DNA of 64,000 bases from Chrysopilus asiliformis (Eukaryota; Arthropoda; Insecta; Diptera; Rhagionidae). Positions 38,336-48,867 of the stretch are shown here, in pieces. The notes beneath the pieces were generated by a model. That model was not told where the DNA came from and ran no database searches. It was given only the letters and a program-made list of their open reading frames with translations. Every line of letters begins with the position of its first letter. Within the stretch, counting starts at the first letter, position 1. The translations under genes and the position numbers were made by a program. Where the stretch lies: contig OZ035961.1 in NCBI GenBank assembly GCA_964034945.1, forward strand, positions 91,407,491-91,471,490, given 5' to 3'.

Positions 38336-41300
38336 GCTGGCACGAGCCGGCACGAGCCGGCACGAACCGGCACGAGCCGGCACGAACCGGCACGAGCCGG
38401 CACGGTCCGGCACGAACCGGCACGAGCCGGCATGATCCGGCATCAGCTGGCACGAGCCGGCACGAGCCGGCATGATCCGGCATCAGCTGGCACGAGCGGC
38501 TCGTGCCGGCTCGTGCCAGCTGATGCCGGATCATGCCAGCTGATGCCGGATCATGCCGGATCGTGCCGGCTCGTGCCGGCTCGTGCCAGCTGATGCCGGA
38601 TCATGCCGGCTCGTGCCGGTTCGTGCCGGATCGTGCCGGCTCGTGCCGGATCGTGCCGGCTCGTGCCGGATCGTGCCAGCTGATGCCGGATCGTGCCGGC
38701 TCGTGCCGGCTCGTGCCAGCTGATGCCGGATCATGCCGGCTCGTGCCGGTTCGTGCCGGATCGTGCCGGCTCGTGCCGGTTCGTGCCGGCTCGTGCCGGC
38801 TCGTGCCAGCTGATGCCAGATCATGCCGGCTCGTGCCGGTTCGTGCCGGCTCGTGCCAGCTGATGCCGGATCATGCCGGCTCGTGCCGGTTCGTGCCGGC
38901 ATGATCGGGCATCAGCTGGCACGAGCCGGCACGAGCCGGCATGATCCGGCATCAGCTGGCACGAGCCGGCACGAACCGGCACGAGCCGGCATGATCCGGC
39001 ATCAGCTGGCACGAGCCGGCATGAGCCGGCACGAGCCGGCATGAGCCGGCATGATCCGGCATCAGCTGGCATGATCCGGCATCAGCTGGCACGAGCCGGC
39101 ACGAACCAGCTGAAGCCGGATCATGCCGGCTCGTGCCGGTTCGTGCCGGCTCGTGCCAGCTGATGCCGGCTCGTGCCAGCTGATGCCGGATCATGCCGGC
39201 TCGTGCCGGTTCGTGCCGGATCGTGCCGGCTCGTGCCGGTTCGTGCCGGCTCGTGCCGGCTCGTGCCAGCTGATGCCAGATCATGCCGGCTCGTGCCGGT
39301 TCGTGCCGGCTCGTGCCAGCTGATGCCGGATCATGCCGGCTCGTGCCGGTTCGTGCCGGCATGATCGGGCATCAGCTGGCACGAGCCGGCACGAGCCGGC
39401 ATGATCCGGCATCAGCTGGCACGATCCGGCACGAGCCGGCACGATCCGGCACGAGCCGGCACGATCCGGCACGAACCGGCACGAGCCGGCATGATCCGGC
39501 ATCAGCTGGCACGAGCCGGCACGAGCCGGCACGATCCGGCACGAGCCGGCACGAACCGGCATGATCCGGCATCAGCTGGCACGAGCCGGCACGAACCGGC
39601 ATGAGCCGGCATGATCCGGCATCAGCTGGCATGATCCGGCATCAGCTGGCACGAGCCGGCACGAGCCGGCACGAACCAGCTGATGCCGGATCATGCCGGC
39701 TCGTGCCGGTTCGTGCCGGATCGTGCCGGTTCGTGCCAGCTGATGCCGGATCATGCCGGCTCATGCCGGTTCGTGCCGGCTCGTGCCAGCTGATGCCGGA
39801 TCATGCCGGCTCGTGCCGGCTCGTGCCAGCTGATGCCAGATCATGCCGGCTCGTGCGGGTTCGTGCCGGCTCGTGCCAGCTGATGCCGGATCATGCCGGC
39901 TCGTGCCGGCTCGTGCCGGCTGATGCCGGATCATGCCGGCACGAGCCAGCTGATGCCGGATCATGCCGGCACGAGCCAGCTGATGCCGGATCATGCCGGC
40001 TCGTGCCGGTTCGTGCCGGATCGTGCCGGCTCGTGCCGGCTCGTGCCAGCTGATGCCGGTTCATGCCGGCTCGTGCCGGCTCGTGCCAGCTGATGCCGGA
40101 TCATGCCGGCTCATGCCGGTTCGTGCCGGCTCGTGCCAGCTGATGCCGGATCATGCCGGCTCGTGCCGGCTCGTGCCAGCTGATGCCAGATCATGCCGGC
40201 TCGTGCCGGTTCGTGCCGGCTCGTGCCAGCTGATGCCGGATCATGCCGGCTCGTGCGGGTTCGTGCCGGCTCGTGCCAGCTGATGCCGGATCATGCCGGC
40301 TCGTGCCGGCTCGTGCCGGCTGATGCCGGATCATGCCGGCACGAGCCAGCTGATGCCAGATCATGCCGGCACGAGCCAGCTGATGCCGGATCATGCCGGC
40401 TCGTGCCGGTTCGTGCCGGATCGTGCCGGCTCGTGCCGGCTCGTGCCAGCTGATGCCGGTTCATGCCGGCTCGTGCCGGCTCGTGCCAGCTGATGCTGGA
40501 TCATGCCGGCTCGTGCCGGTTCGTGCCGGCTCGTGCCAGCTGATGCCGGATCATGCCGGCTCATGCTGGTTCTTGCCGGCTCGTGCCAGCTGATGCCGGA
40601 TCATGCCAGCTGATGCCGGATCATGCCGGCTCATGCCGGTTCGTGCCGGCTCGTGCCAGCTGATGCCGGCTCGTGCCGGTTCGTGCCGGTTCGTGCCGGC
40701 TCGTGCCAGCTGATGCCGGATCATGCCGGCTCGTGCCGGTTCGTGCCGGTTCGTGCCGGTTCGTGCCGGCTCGTGCCGGTTCGTGCCGGCTCGTGCCAGC
40801 TGATGCCGGATCATGCCAGCTGATGCCGGGTCATGCCAGCTGATGCCGGATCATGCCGGATCATGCCGGTTCGTGCCGGCTCGTGCCAGCTGATGCCGGA
40901 TCATGCCGGCTCGTGCCGGATCGTGCCGGCTCGTGCCGGTTCGTGCCGGCTCGTGCCGGCTCGTGCCAGCTGATGCCAGATCATGCCGGCTCGTGCCGGT
41001 TCGTGCCGGCTCGTGCCAGCTGATGCCGGATCATGCCGGCTCGTGCCGGCTCGTGCCAGCTGATGCCGGATCATGCCGGCTCGTGCTGGTTCGTGCCGGA
41101 TCGTGCCGGCTCGTGCCGGATCGTGCCGGCTCGCGCCGGCTCGTGCCAGCTGATGCCGGATCATGCCGGCTCGTGCCGGTTCGTGCCGGATCGTGCCGGC
41201 TCGTGCCGGATCGTGCCGGCTCGTGCCGGATCGTGCCAGCTGATGCCGGATCATGCCGGCTCGTGCCGGTTCGTGCCGGATCGTGCCGGCTCGTGCCGGT

Positions 41301-44300
41301 TCGTGCCGGCTCGTGCCGGCTCGTGCCAGCTGATGCCAGATCATGCCGGCTCGTGCCGGTTCGTGCCGGCTCGTGCCAGCTGATGCCGGATCATGCCGGC
41401 TCGTGCCGGCTCGTGCCAGCTGATGCCGGATCATGCCGGCTCGTGCTGGTTCGTGCCGGATCGTGCCGGCTCGTGCCGGATCGTGCCGGCTCGTGCCGGC
41501 TCGTGCCAGCTGATGCCGGATCATGCCGGCTCGTGCCGGTTCGTGCCGGATCGTGCCGGCTCGTGCCGGTTCGTGCCGGTTCGTGCCGGCTCGTGCCGGT
41601 TCGTGCCGGCTCGTGCCAGCTGATGCCGGATCATGCCAGCTGATGCCGGATCATGCCGGCTCATGCCGGTTCGTGCCGGCTCGTGCCAGCACGAACCGGC
41701 ACGAGCCGGCATGATCCGGCATCAGCTGGCACGAGCCGGCACGAACCGGCACGAGCCGGCATGATCTGGCATCAGCTGGTGCCGGTTCGTGCCGGCTCGT
41801 GCCAGCTGATGCCGGATCATGCCGGCTCGTGCCGGCTCGTGCCAGCTGATGCCGGATCATGCCGGCTCGTGCCGGCTCGTGCCGGATCGTGCCGGCTCGT
41901 GCCGGCTCGTGCCAGCTGATGCCGGATCATGCCGGCTCGTGCCGGTTCGTGCCGGATCGTGCCGGCTCGTGCCGGATCGTGCCGGCTCGTGCCGGATCAT
42001 GCCGGCTCGTGCTGGTTCGTGCCGGATCGTGCCGGCTCGTGCCGGTTCGTGCCGGCTCGTGCCGGCTCGTGCCAGCTGATGCCAGATCATGCCGGCTCGT
42101 GCCGGTTCGTGCCGGCTCGTGCCAGCTGATGCCGGATCATGCCGGCTCGTGCCGGTTCGTGCCGGCTCGTGCCAGCTGATGCCGGATCATGCCGGCTCGT
42201 GCCGGCTCGTGCCAGCTGATGCTGGATCATGCCGGCTCGTGCCGTTTCGTGCCGGCTCGTGCCAGCTGATGCCGGATCATGCCGGCTCATGCTGGTTCGT
42301 GCCGGCTCGTGCCAGCTGATGCCGGATCATGCCAGCTGATGCCGGATCATGCCGGCTCATGCCGGTTCGTGCCGGCTCGTGCCAGCTGATGCCGGCTCGT
42401 GCCGGCTCGTGCCGGTTCGTGCCGGTTCGTGCCGGCTCGTGCCAGCTGATGCCGGATCATGCCGGCACGTGCCGGTTCGTGCCGGTTCGTGCCGGTTCGT
42501 GCCGGCTCGTGCCGGTTCGTGCCGGCTCGTGCAAGCTGATGCCGGATCATGCCAGCTGATGCCGGATCATGCCGGCTCATGCCGGTTCGTGCCGGCTCGT
42601 GCCAGCACGAACCGGCACGAGCCGGCATGATCCGGCATCAGCTGGCACGAGCCGGCACGAGTCGGCATGATCCGGCATCAGCTGGCACGAGCCGGCACGA
42701 GCCGGCATGATCCGGCATCAGCTGGCATGAGCCGGCACGAGCCGGCATGATCCGGCATCAGCTGGCACGAGCCGGCACGAACCGGCACGAGCCGGCATGA
42801 TCTGGCATCAGCTGGCACGAGCCGGCACGAGCCGGCACGAACCGGCACGAGCCGGCACGATCAGCTGGCACGAGCCGGCACGATCCGGCATGATCCGGCA
42901 TCAGCTGGCACGAGCCGGCACGAGCCGGCATGATCCGGCATCAGCTGGCACGAGCCGGCACGAACCGGCACGAGCCGGCATGATCTGGCATCAGCTGGCA
43001 CGAGCCGGCACGAGCCGGCATGATCCGGCATCAGCTGGCACGAGCCGGCACGAACCGGCACGAGCCGGCATGATCTGGCATCAGCTGGCACGAGCCGGCA
43101 CGAGCCGGCATGATCCGGCATCAGCTGGCACGAGCCGGCACGAGCCGGCATGATCCGGCATCAGCTGGCACGAGCCGGCACGAGCCGGCATGATCCGGCA
43201 TCAGCTGGCACGAGCCGGCACGAGCCGGCACGAGCCGGCATGATCTGGCATCAGCTGGCACGATCCGGCACGAACCGGCACGAGCCGGCATGATCCGGCA
43301 TCAGCTGGCACGAGCCGGCACGAGCCGGCATGATCCGGCATCAGCTGGCACGAGCCGGCACGAGCCGGCATGATCCGGCATCAGCTGGCACGAGCCGGCA
43401 CGAGCCGGCATGATCCGGCATCAGCTGGCACGAGCCGGCACGAGCCGGCATGATCCGGCATCAGCTGGCACGATCCGGCACGAACCGGCACGAGCCGGCA
43501 TGATCTGGCATCAGCTGGCACGAGCCGGCACGAGCCGGCATGATCCGGCATCAGCTGGCACGAGCCGGCACGATCCGGCACGAACCGGCACGAGCCGGCA
43601 TGATCCGGCATCAGCTGGTTCGTGCCGGCTCGTGCCAGCTGATGCCGGATCATGCCAGCTGATGCCAGATCATGCCGGCTCGTGCCGGTTCGTGCCGGCT
43701 CGTGCCAGCTGATGCCGGATCATGCCGGTTCGTGCCGGTTCGTGCCGGATCGTGCCGGCTCGTGCCGGTTCGTGCCGGCTCGTGCCGGCTCGTGCCAGCT
43801 GATGCCGGATCATGCCGGCTCGTGCCGGTTCGTGCCGGATCGTGCCGGATCGTGCCGGCTCGTGCCGGCTCGTGCCAGCTGATGCCGGATCATGCCGGCT
43901 CGTGCCGGCTCGTGCCAGCTGATGCCGGATCATGCCGGCTCGTGCCGGTTCGTGCCGGATCGTGCCGGCTCGTGCCGGTTCGTGCCGGCTCGTGCCGGCT
44001 CGTGCCAGCTGATGCCAGATCATGCCGGCTCGTGCCGGTTCGTGCCGGCTCGTGCCAGCTGATGCCGGATCATGCCGGCTCGTGCCGGTTCGTGCCGGCA
44101 TGATCCGGCATCAGCTGGCACGAGCCGGCACGAGCCGGCATGATCCGGCATCAGCTGGCACGAGCCGGCACGAACCGGCACGAGCCGGCATGATCCGGCA
44201 TCAGCTGGCACGAGCCGGCACGAGCCGGCATGAGCCGGCATGATCCGGCATCAGCTGGCATGATCCGGCATCAGCTGGCACGAGCCGGCACGAAACAGCT

Positions 44301-44849
44301 GAAGCCGGATCATGCCGGCTCGTGCCGGTTCGTGCCGGCATGATCCGGCATCAGCTGGCACGAGCCGGCACGAGCCGGCACGATCCGGCACGAACCGGCA
44401 CGAACCGGCATGATCCGGCATCAGCTGGCACGAGCCGGCACGAACCGGCATGAGCCGGATCGTGCCGGCTCGTGCCAGCTGATGCCGGATCATGCCGGCT
44501 CGTGCCGGCTCGTGCCAGCTGATGCCAGATCATGCCGGCTCGTGCCGGTTCGTGCCGGCTCGTGCCGGTTCGTGCCAGCTGATGCCGGATCATGCCGGCT
44601 CATGCCGGTTCGTGCCGGCTCGTGCCAGCTGATGCCGGATCATGCCGGCTCGTGCCGGTTCGTGCCGGCTCGTGCCAGCTGATGCCGGATCATGCCGGCT
44701 CGTGCCGGCTCGTGCCGGATCGTGCCGGCTCGTGCCGGCTCGTGCCGGCTCGTGCCAGCTGATGCCGGATCATGCCGGCTCGTGCCGGTTCGTGCCGGAT
44801 CGTGCCGGCTCGTGCCGGATCGTGCCGGCTCGTGCCAGCTGATGCCGGC

Positions 44850-47086
44850 TCGTGCCGGCTGATGCCGCATCATGCCGGCTCATGCCGGATCATGCCGGTT
44901 CGTGCCGGCTGATGCCGGATCATGCCGGCTCGTGCCGGTTCGTGCCGGCTGATGCCGGATCGTGCCGGCTCGTGCCAGTTCGTGCCGGCTCGTGCCGGTT
45001 CGTGCCGGCTCGTGCCGGTTCGTGCCGGCTAATGCCGGATCATGCCGGCTCGTGCCGGTTCGTGCCGGCTAGTGCCGGTTCGTGCCGGCTGATGCCGGAT
45101 CATGCCGGCTCGTGCCGGTTCGTGCCGGCTCGTGCCGGTTCGTGCCGGCTCGTGCCGGTTCGTGCCAGCTGATGCCGGATCATGCCGGCTCATGCCGGTT
45201 CGTGCCGGCTCGTGCCGGCTGATGCCGGATCATGCCAGCTGATGCCGTATCATGCCGGCTCGTGCCGGCTCGTGCCAGCTGATGCTGGATCATGCCGGCT
45301 CGTGCCGGTTCGTGCCGGCTCGTGCCAGCTGATGCCAGATCATGCCGGCTCGTGCCGGCTGATGCCGGATCATGCCGGCTCGTGCCGGTTCGTGCCGGAT
45401 CGTGCCGGATCATGCCGGCTCGTGTCAGCTGATGCCGGATCATGCCGGCTCGTGCCAGTTCATGCCGGCTCGTGCCGGCTGATGCCGGATCATGCCGGCT
45501 CATGCCGGATCATGCCGGCTCGTGCCAGCTGATGCCGGATCATGCCGGCTCGTGCCGGTTCGTGCCGGTTCGTGCCGGTTCGTGCCGGTTCGTGCCGGTT
45601 CGTGCCGGCTCGTGCCAGCTGATGCCGGATCATGCCGGCTCGTGCCAGTTCATGCCGGCTCGTGCCGGCTGATGCCGGATCATGCCGGCTCATACCGGAT
45701 CATGCCGGCTCGTGCCAGCTGATGCCGGATCATGCCGGCTCATGCCGGTTCGTGCCGGCTCGTGCCGGCTCGTGCCGGCTGATGCCGGATCATGTCGGCT
45801 CGTGCCAGCTGATGCCGGATCATGCCGGCTCGTGCCGGTTCGTGCCGGTTCGTGCCGGTTCGTGCCGGCTCGTGCCAGCTGATGCCGGATCATGCCGGCT
45901 CGTGCCAGTTCATGCCGGCTCGTGCCGGCTGATGCCGGATCATGCCGGCTCATACCGGATCATGCCGGCTCGTGCCAGCTGATGCCGGATCATGCCGGCT
46001 CATGCCGGTTCGTGCCGGCTCGTGCCGGCTCGTGCCGGCTGATGCCGGATCATGCCGGCTCGTGCCGGTTCGTGCCGGTTCGTGCCGGCTCGTGCCGGTT
46101 CGTGCCGGCTCGTGCCAGCTGATGCCGGATCATGCCGGCTCGTGCCGGTTCGTGCCGGCTCGTGCCGGTTCGTGCCGGCTCGTGCCGGTTCGTGCCGGCT
46201 AGTGCCGGTTCGTGCCGGCTGATGTCAGATCATGCCGGCTCGTGCCGGTTCGTGCCGGCTAGTGCCGGTTCGTGCCGGCTGATGCCGGATCATGCCGGCA
46301 CGAACCGGCACGAGCCGGCATGACCCGGCATCAGCCGGCACGAACCGGCACTAGCCGGCACGAACCGGCACGAGCCGGCATGATCCGGCACGAGCCGGCA
46401 TGATCCGGCATCAGCCGGCACGAACCGGCACGAGCCGGCACGATCCGGCATCAGCCGGCACGAACCGGCACGAGCCGGCATGATCAGCCGGCACGAACCG
46501 GCACTAGCCGGCACGAACCGGCACGAGCCGGCATGATCCGGCACTAGCCGGCACGAGCCGGCACGAACCGGCATGAAGCTGATGCCGGATCATGCCGGCT
46601 CGTGCCGGTTCGTGCCGGCTCGTGCCAGCTGATGCCGGCTCGTGCCGGCTCGTGCCGGCTGATGCCGGATCATGCCGGCACGAGCCAGCTGATGCCGGAT
46701 CATGCCGGCTCGTGCCGGTTCGTGCCGGATCGTGCCGGCTCGTGCCGGCTCGTGCCAGCTGATGCCGGTTCATGCCGGCTCGTGCCGGCTCGTGCCAGCT
46801 GATGCTGGATCATGCCGGCTCGTGCCGGTTCGTGCCGGATCGTGCCGGATCATGCCGGCTCGTGCCGGCTCGTGCCGGCTCGTGCCAGCTGATGCCGGAT
46901 CATGCCGGCTCATGCTGGTTCGTGCCGGCTCGTGCCGGCTCGTGCCAGCTGATGCCGGATCATGCCAGCTGATGCCGGCTCGTGCCGGCTGATGCCGGAT
47001 CATGCCGGCTCATGCCGGATCATGCCGGTTCGTGCCGGCTGATGCCGGATCATGCCGGGTCGTGCCGGTTCGTGCCGGTTCGTGCC
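44850..47086. repeat. Satellite, right-edge domain
   Basis: Units here are mostly in reverse orientation up to about 46290, forward from there to about 46574, and reverse again to the end. The CAGCCGG junction and the rare CTAG and GACCC variants, common in the left edge (13911-15290), reappear here and are scarce in the middle. The array ends abruptly at CGTGCC followed by ATTTGTGAGAAATACAG. Confidence 0.75.
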
Positions 47087-47221
47087 ATTTGTGAGAAATA
47101 CAGAATTACAAGTCTCTAGCTTAGCATGACCATTTATTCCCGTTTGAGGGGGATTATCCCCTTTTCGGACTTGGCTATCCCCCACATCCCCCTGAAAAAT
47201 CCACCTTTTTTCCAAGATTTA
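47087..47221. other. Spacer between satellite and hAT tail
   Basis: This is unique-looking sequence with GGGGGATTATCCCC and CTATCCCCCACATCCCC stretches. Similar TATCCCCC motifs recur at about 47584-47622 on the other side of the transposase fragment. They may be subterminal repeats of the hAT donor, but no terminus is clear. Confidence 0.35.
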
Positions 47222-47518
47222 TTTATGAAAGAAACGCAATTTTTCGAGTTTTTGGCGATTGTCGAATACGCGTTCGCTCTGCCATGAACATCAGCACCAG
47301 TCGAACGTTGTTTCTCGGCGATCAATAAAATTTGGACGACGGAAAAGGCTCGTTTACAAGCTAAAACTCTTAAATCGATTCTTTTCACCAAAAACAATAT
47401 CAATCTCAGCTTTTTGGAGTTTTTCGATTATTTGAAAAAGGACAAAAATATGTTGAAACAAATCTCTTCTCAAGAAAATTACAATGAATCGACAAGTTCT
47501 TCATCAGTTCGTGCTTGA
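47222..47518 (+). pseudogene. hAT transposase C-terminal (dimerisation) fragment
   Basis: In frame with 47222 the translation contains ALP-stop-TSAPVERCFSAINKIW and TTEKARLQAKTLKSILFTKN. This matches the hAT family C-terminal dimerisation motif (S-x-P-x-E-R-x-F-S ... R-x-x-L). A TGA at 47285-47287 interrupts the conserved core, and the frame ends at TGA 47516-47518. The catalytic DDE-type core and BED finger are absent, the upstream side being satellite. It may be the tail of the autonomous partner of the surrounding element, or an unrelated hAT. It cannot make a functional protein. Confidence 0.75.
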
Positions 47519-47641
47519 AATTGAAAAACATAAATAAAAAATCAATATTTTGATAAATACAATTTTTTTCATTTTCATTTTTCATCCCCCTTCATCACCC
47601 TCATTTTATCCCCCATTCGCTCCAAAAAAAATGGTCACGCT

Positions 47642-48071
47642 TAGGGATGCAACATCGTTCATAAAACCTCGATATATCGAAAATCGATGTTTTTTTTAAG
47701 GCGACATCGATGTCAAAAAACATCGTCCTGAAAACAGCGATACCTCGATGTTTTTCCGATGTTTTGAAAAAGTTAAATTTAATAAATAATTTAGCCACCT
47801 GGCGGATGCTCTACTGTGGGTGGAGGGCACCCAGGTAGAATTGACACGGTTTTAATTCTTCTTATACGTTGAACCACCAAAAACCCGTTAGTTTTCGAGA
47901 TATTCGCAAAAAACTAATTTTTTTGAAATACCGGCATATCTTCATAACGGAGTTCTAGTAAAATACATAAATGTAGCAAATTTTATTGTCTCCAAGTTTT
48001 GTAATCCATAAGACTACTGGAAAATGGTTAGTTTCGGAATAAATCGCAAAAAACCGCATAGTTTTTAAAAA
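47642..48071 (+). repeat. Right copy of 419/430-bp direct repeat
   Basis: The copy starts with the terminus-like TAGGGATGCAACATCG and matches 13489-13907 at very high identity. It then continues past the A-run into GCCGCCGTTTTGGTTACTTCC and on to the true right end, showing the undisturbed element order that the satellite interrupts in the left copy. Confidence 0.9.
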
Positions 48072-48411
48072 GCCGCCGTTTTGGTTACTTCCGGTTAACG
48101 GATTTCCACATCAGGACCAAACTTCTCTGTAAAATTTCATGGCTAGCTCTGGTATTTTTTGCGAAATCTTGTAGAAAGATGAAACCGAAAATTGATACCA
48201 AAGAAAATTTAAACAAATCTTTTAGAGTGGAGATATTAAATCAGCTAAAATTAGTTTCTCTACTAATTTTATAAAAAGTAATGTTCTAACATCGTGGATA
48301 GCAACATCGATACCTCGATATATCGGCCTGTTCAACATCGAGGTTAAAACTCGATATTTTTCAACGATACCTCGATGTTTTGCAAACATCGAGGTATCGT
48401 TGGCATCCCTA

Positions 48412-48419
48412 TATGTAGC
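48412..48419. repeat. 8-bp target-site duplication, right (TATGTAGC)
   Basis: This is a perfect copy of 13481-13488, directly after the CATCCCTA terminus. Removing one copy restores a plausible empty site TATGTAGCCCGTCG. Confidence 0.8.
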
Positions 48420-48867
48420 CCGTCGACAAAGGGGAAATACATCATGTCTGTTACGACTAGAGTCCGACCGATTAATATGCTTTCGCCATCTTCGGCCAAA
48501 CTCTGGTTTGGGCAAAAAAAAAAAAGCCGAAGGTTTCACCGAAGCCGATGGTGCAGGTGAACTGTCAAAATTGTCAACGTAATGAAAATAAGAAACTCAA
48601 AATCAAGTTTTTTTGTATTTGGTGAACGGCGGCTTATTGTAGGAAATTATTAATTTTCCAGTGAAATTTCCTCATCAATTCCATGAAAATAATACTATAG
48701 ACAGATTTTTTCGAACATTTTGGTCCAAGAATTAGAAATATCTTGGACATTTTTTGGCAGGACATGTAAATAGGCGTTTGTCTAATCGAAAATAAAGACA
48801 AAATCGCAAGAAATTGGAGGAAATTAATTTGCCTAATGAGTTTTACTCATGAATTTTTTTATTAGAT
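48420..48867. other. Unrecognised intergenic sequence
   Basis: The first 140 bp is less AT-rich (GTCGACAAAGGGG, TTCGGCCAAACTCTGG, AAGCCGAAGG). The rest is AT-rich. Overlapping 60-codon frames at 48375-48582 share no recognisable domain. It is probably an old repeat; the family is not identified. Confidence 0.35.

Larger units (their letters stand above)
13911..47086. repeat. 33-kb GC-rich 10-bp satellite array
   Basis: Roughly 3,300 tandem 10-bp units derive from GGCACGARCC, with recurrent forms GGCACGAACC, GGCACGAGCC, GGCACGATCC, GGCATGATCC, GGCATGAGCC and GGCATCAGCC or GGCATCAGCT. The words are ordered into 40-50-bp higher-order units, for example GGCATGATCC, GGCATCAGCT, GGCACGAGCC, GGCACGAACC, GGCACGAGCC. 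From 16979 rightward the strand of the units flips many times, usually at CAGCTG or GCCGGC palindromes, with the 10-bp phase kept. Rare phase slips exist (a 3-nt loss near 15498, 16095 and 17872). Many frames are open on both strands because most of the words lack stops in most phases. These frames share no sequence beyond the monomer and are not genes. Base composition is sharply different from the AT-rich flanks. Confidence 0.97.
13489..48411. mobile_element. hAT-like composite element enclosing the satellite
   Basis: The left end TAGGAATGCAAC and the right end GGCATCCCTA (reverse complement TAGGGATGCC) form short imperfect inverted termini between perfect TATGTAGC octamers, so 13489-48411 behaves as a single hAT-type insertion of 34.9 kb. 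In order it contains a 419-bp left segment, the 10-bp satellite, a hAT transposase tail, a second ~430-bp copy of the left segment (47642-48071) with its own TAGGGATGCAAC start, and a 340-bp right segment. The shortest sensible ancestral element is the 770-bp form (47642-48411 structure). The second internal terminus has no matching octamer (GTCACGCT precedes it), so it is not an independent insertion at that place. Confidence 0.75.

Noticed and set aside
13864..47003. More than a hundred open frames of 60-266 codons encoding MPARAGSC, GTSRHEPARA or MIRHQLARAG repeats on both strands
   Set aside because: They follow mechanically from the 10-bp monomer, overlap on both strands, contain no sequence beyond the repeat, and break at every orientation switch or phase slip. 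No promoter or splice context was seen.
13911..47086. CRISPR-like array
   Set aside because: There are no unique spacers between constant repeats. The units are contiguous 10-mers in a eukaryotic context.
13911..47086. Telomeric or rDNA spacer array
   Set aside because: The monomer is unrelated to TTAGG-type telomere repeats and no rRNA sequence is nearby. The array is internal to a P450 cluster.
47642..48411. An independent second hAT insertion
   Set aside because: The octamers at its two ends differ (GTCACGCT on the left, TATGTAGC on the right), and the right octamer pairs instead with the one at 13481.
48222..48582. Overlapping frames on both strands near the right end of the composite element
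   Set aside because: They cross the element end and target duplication and share no recognisable motif.
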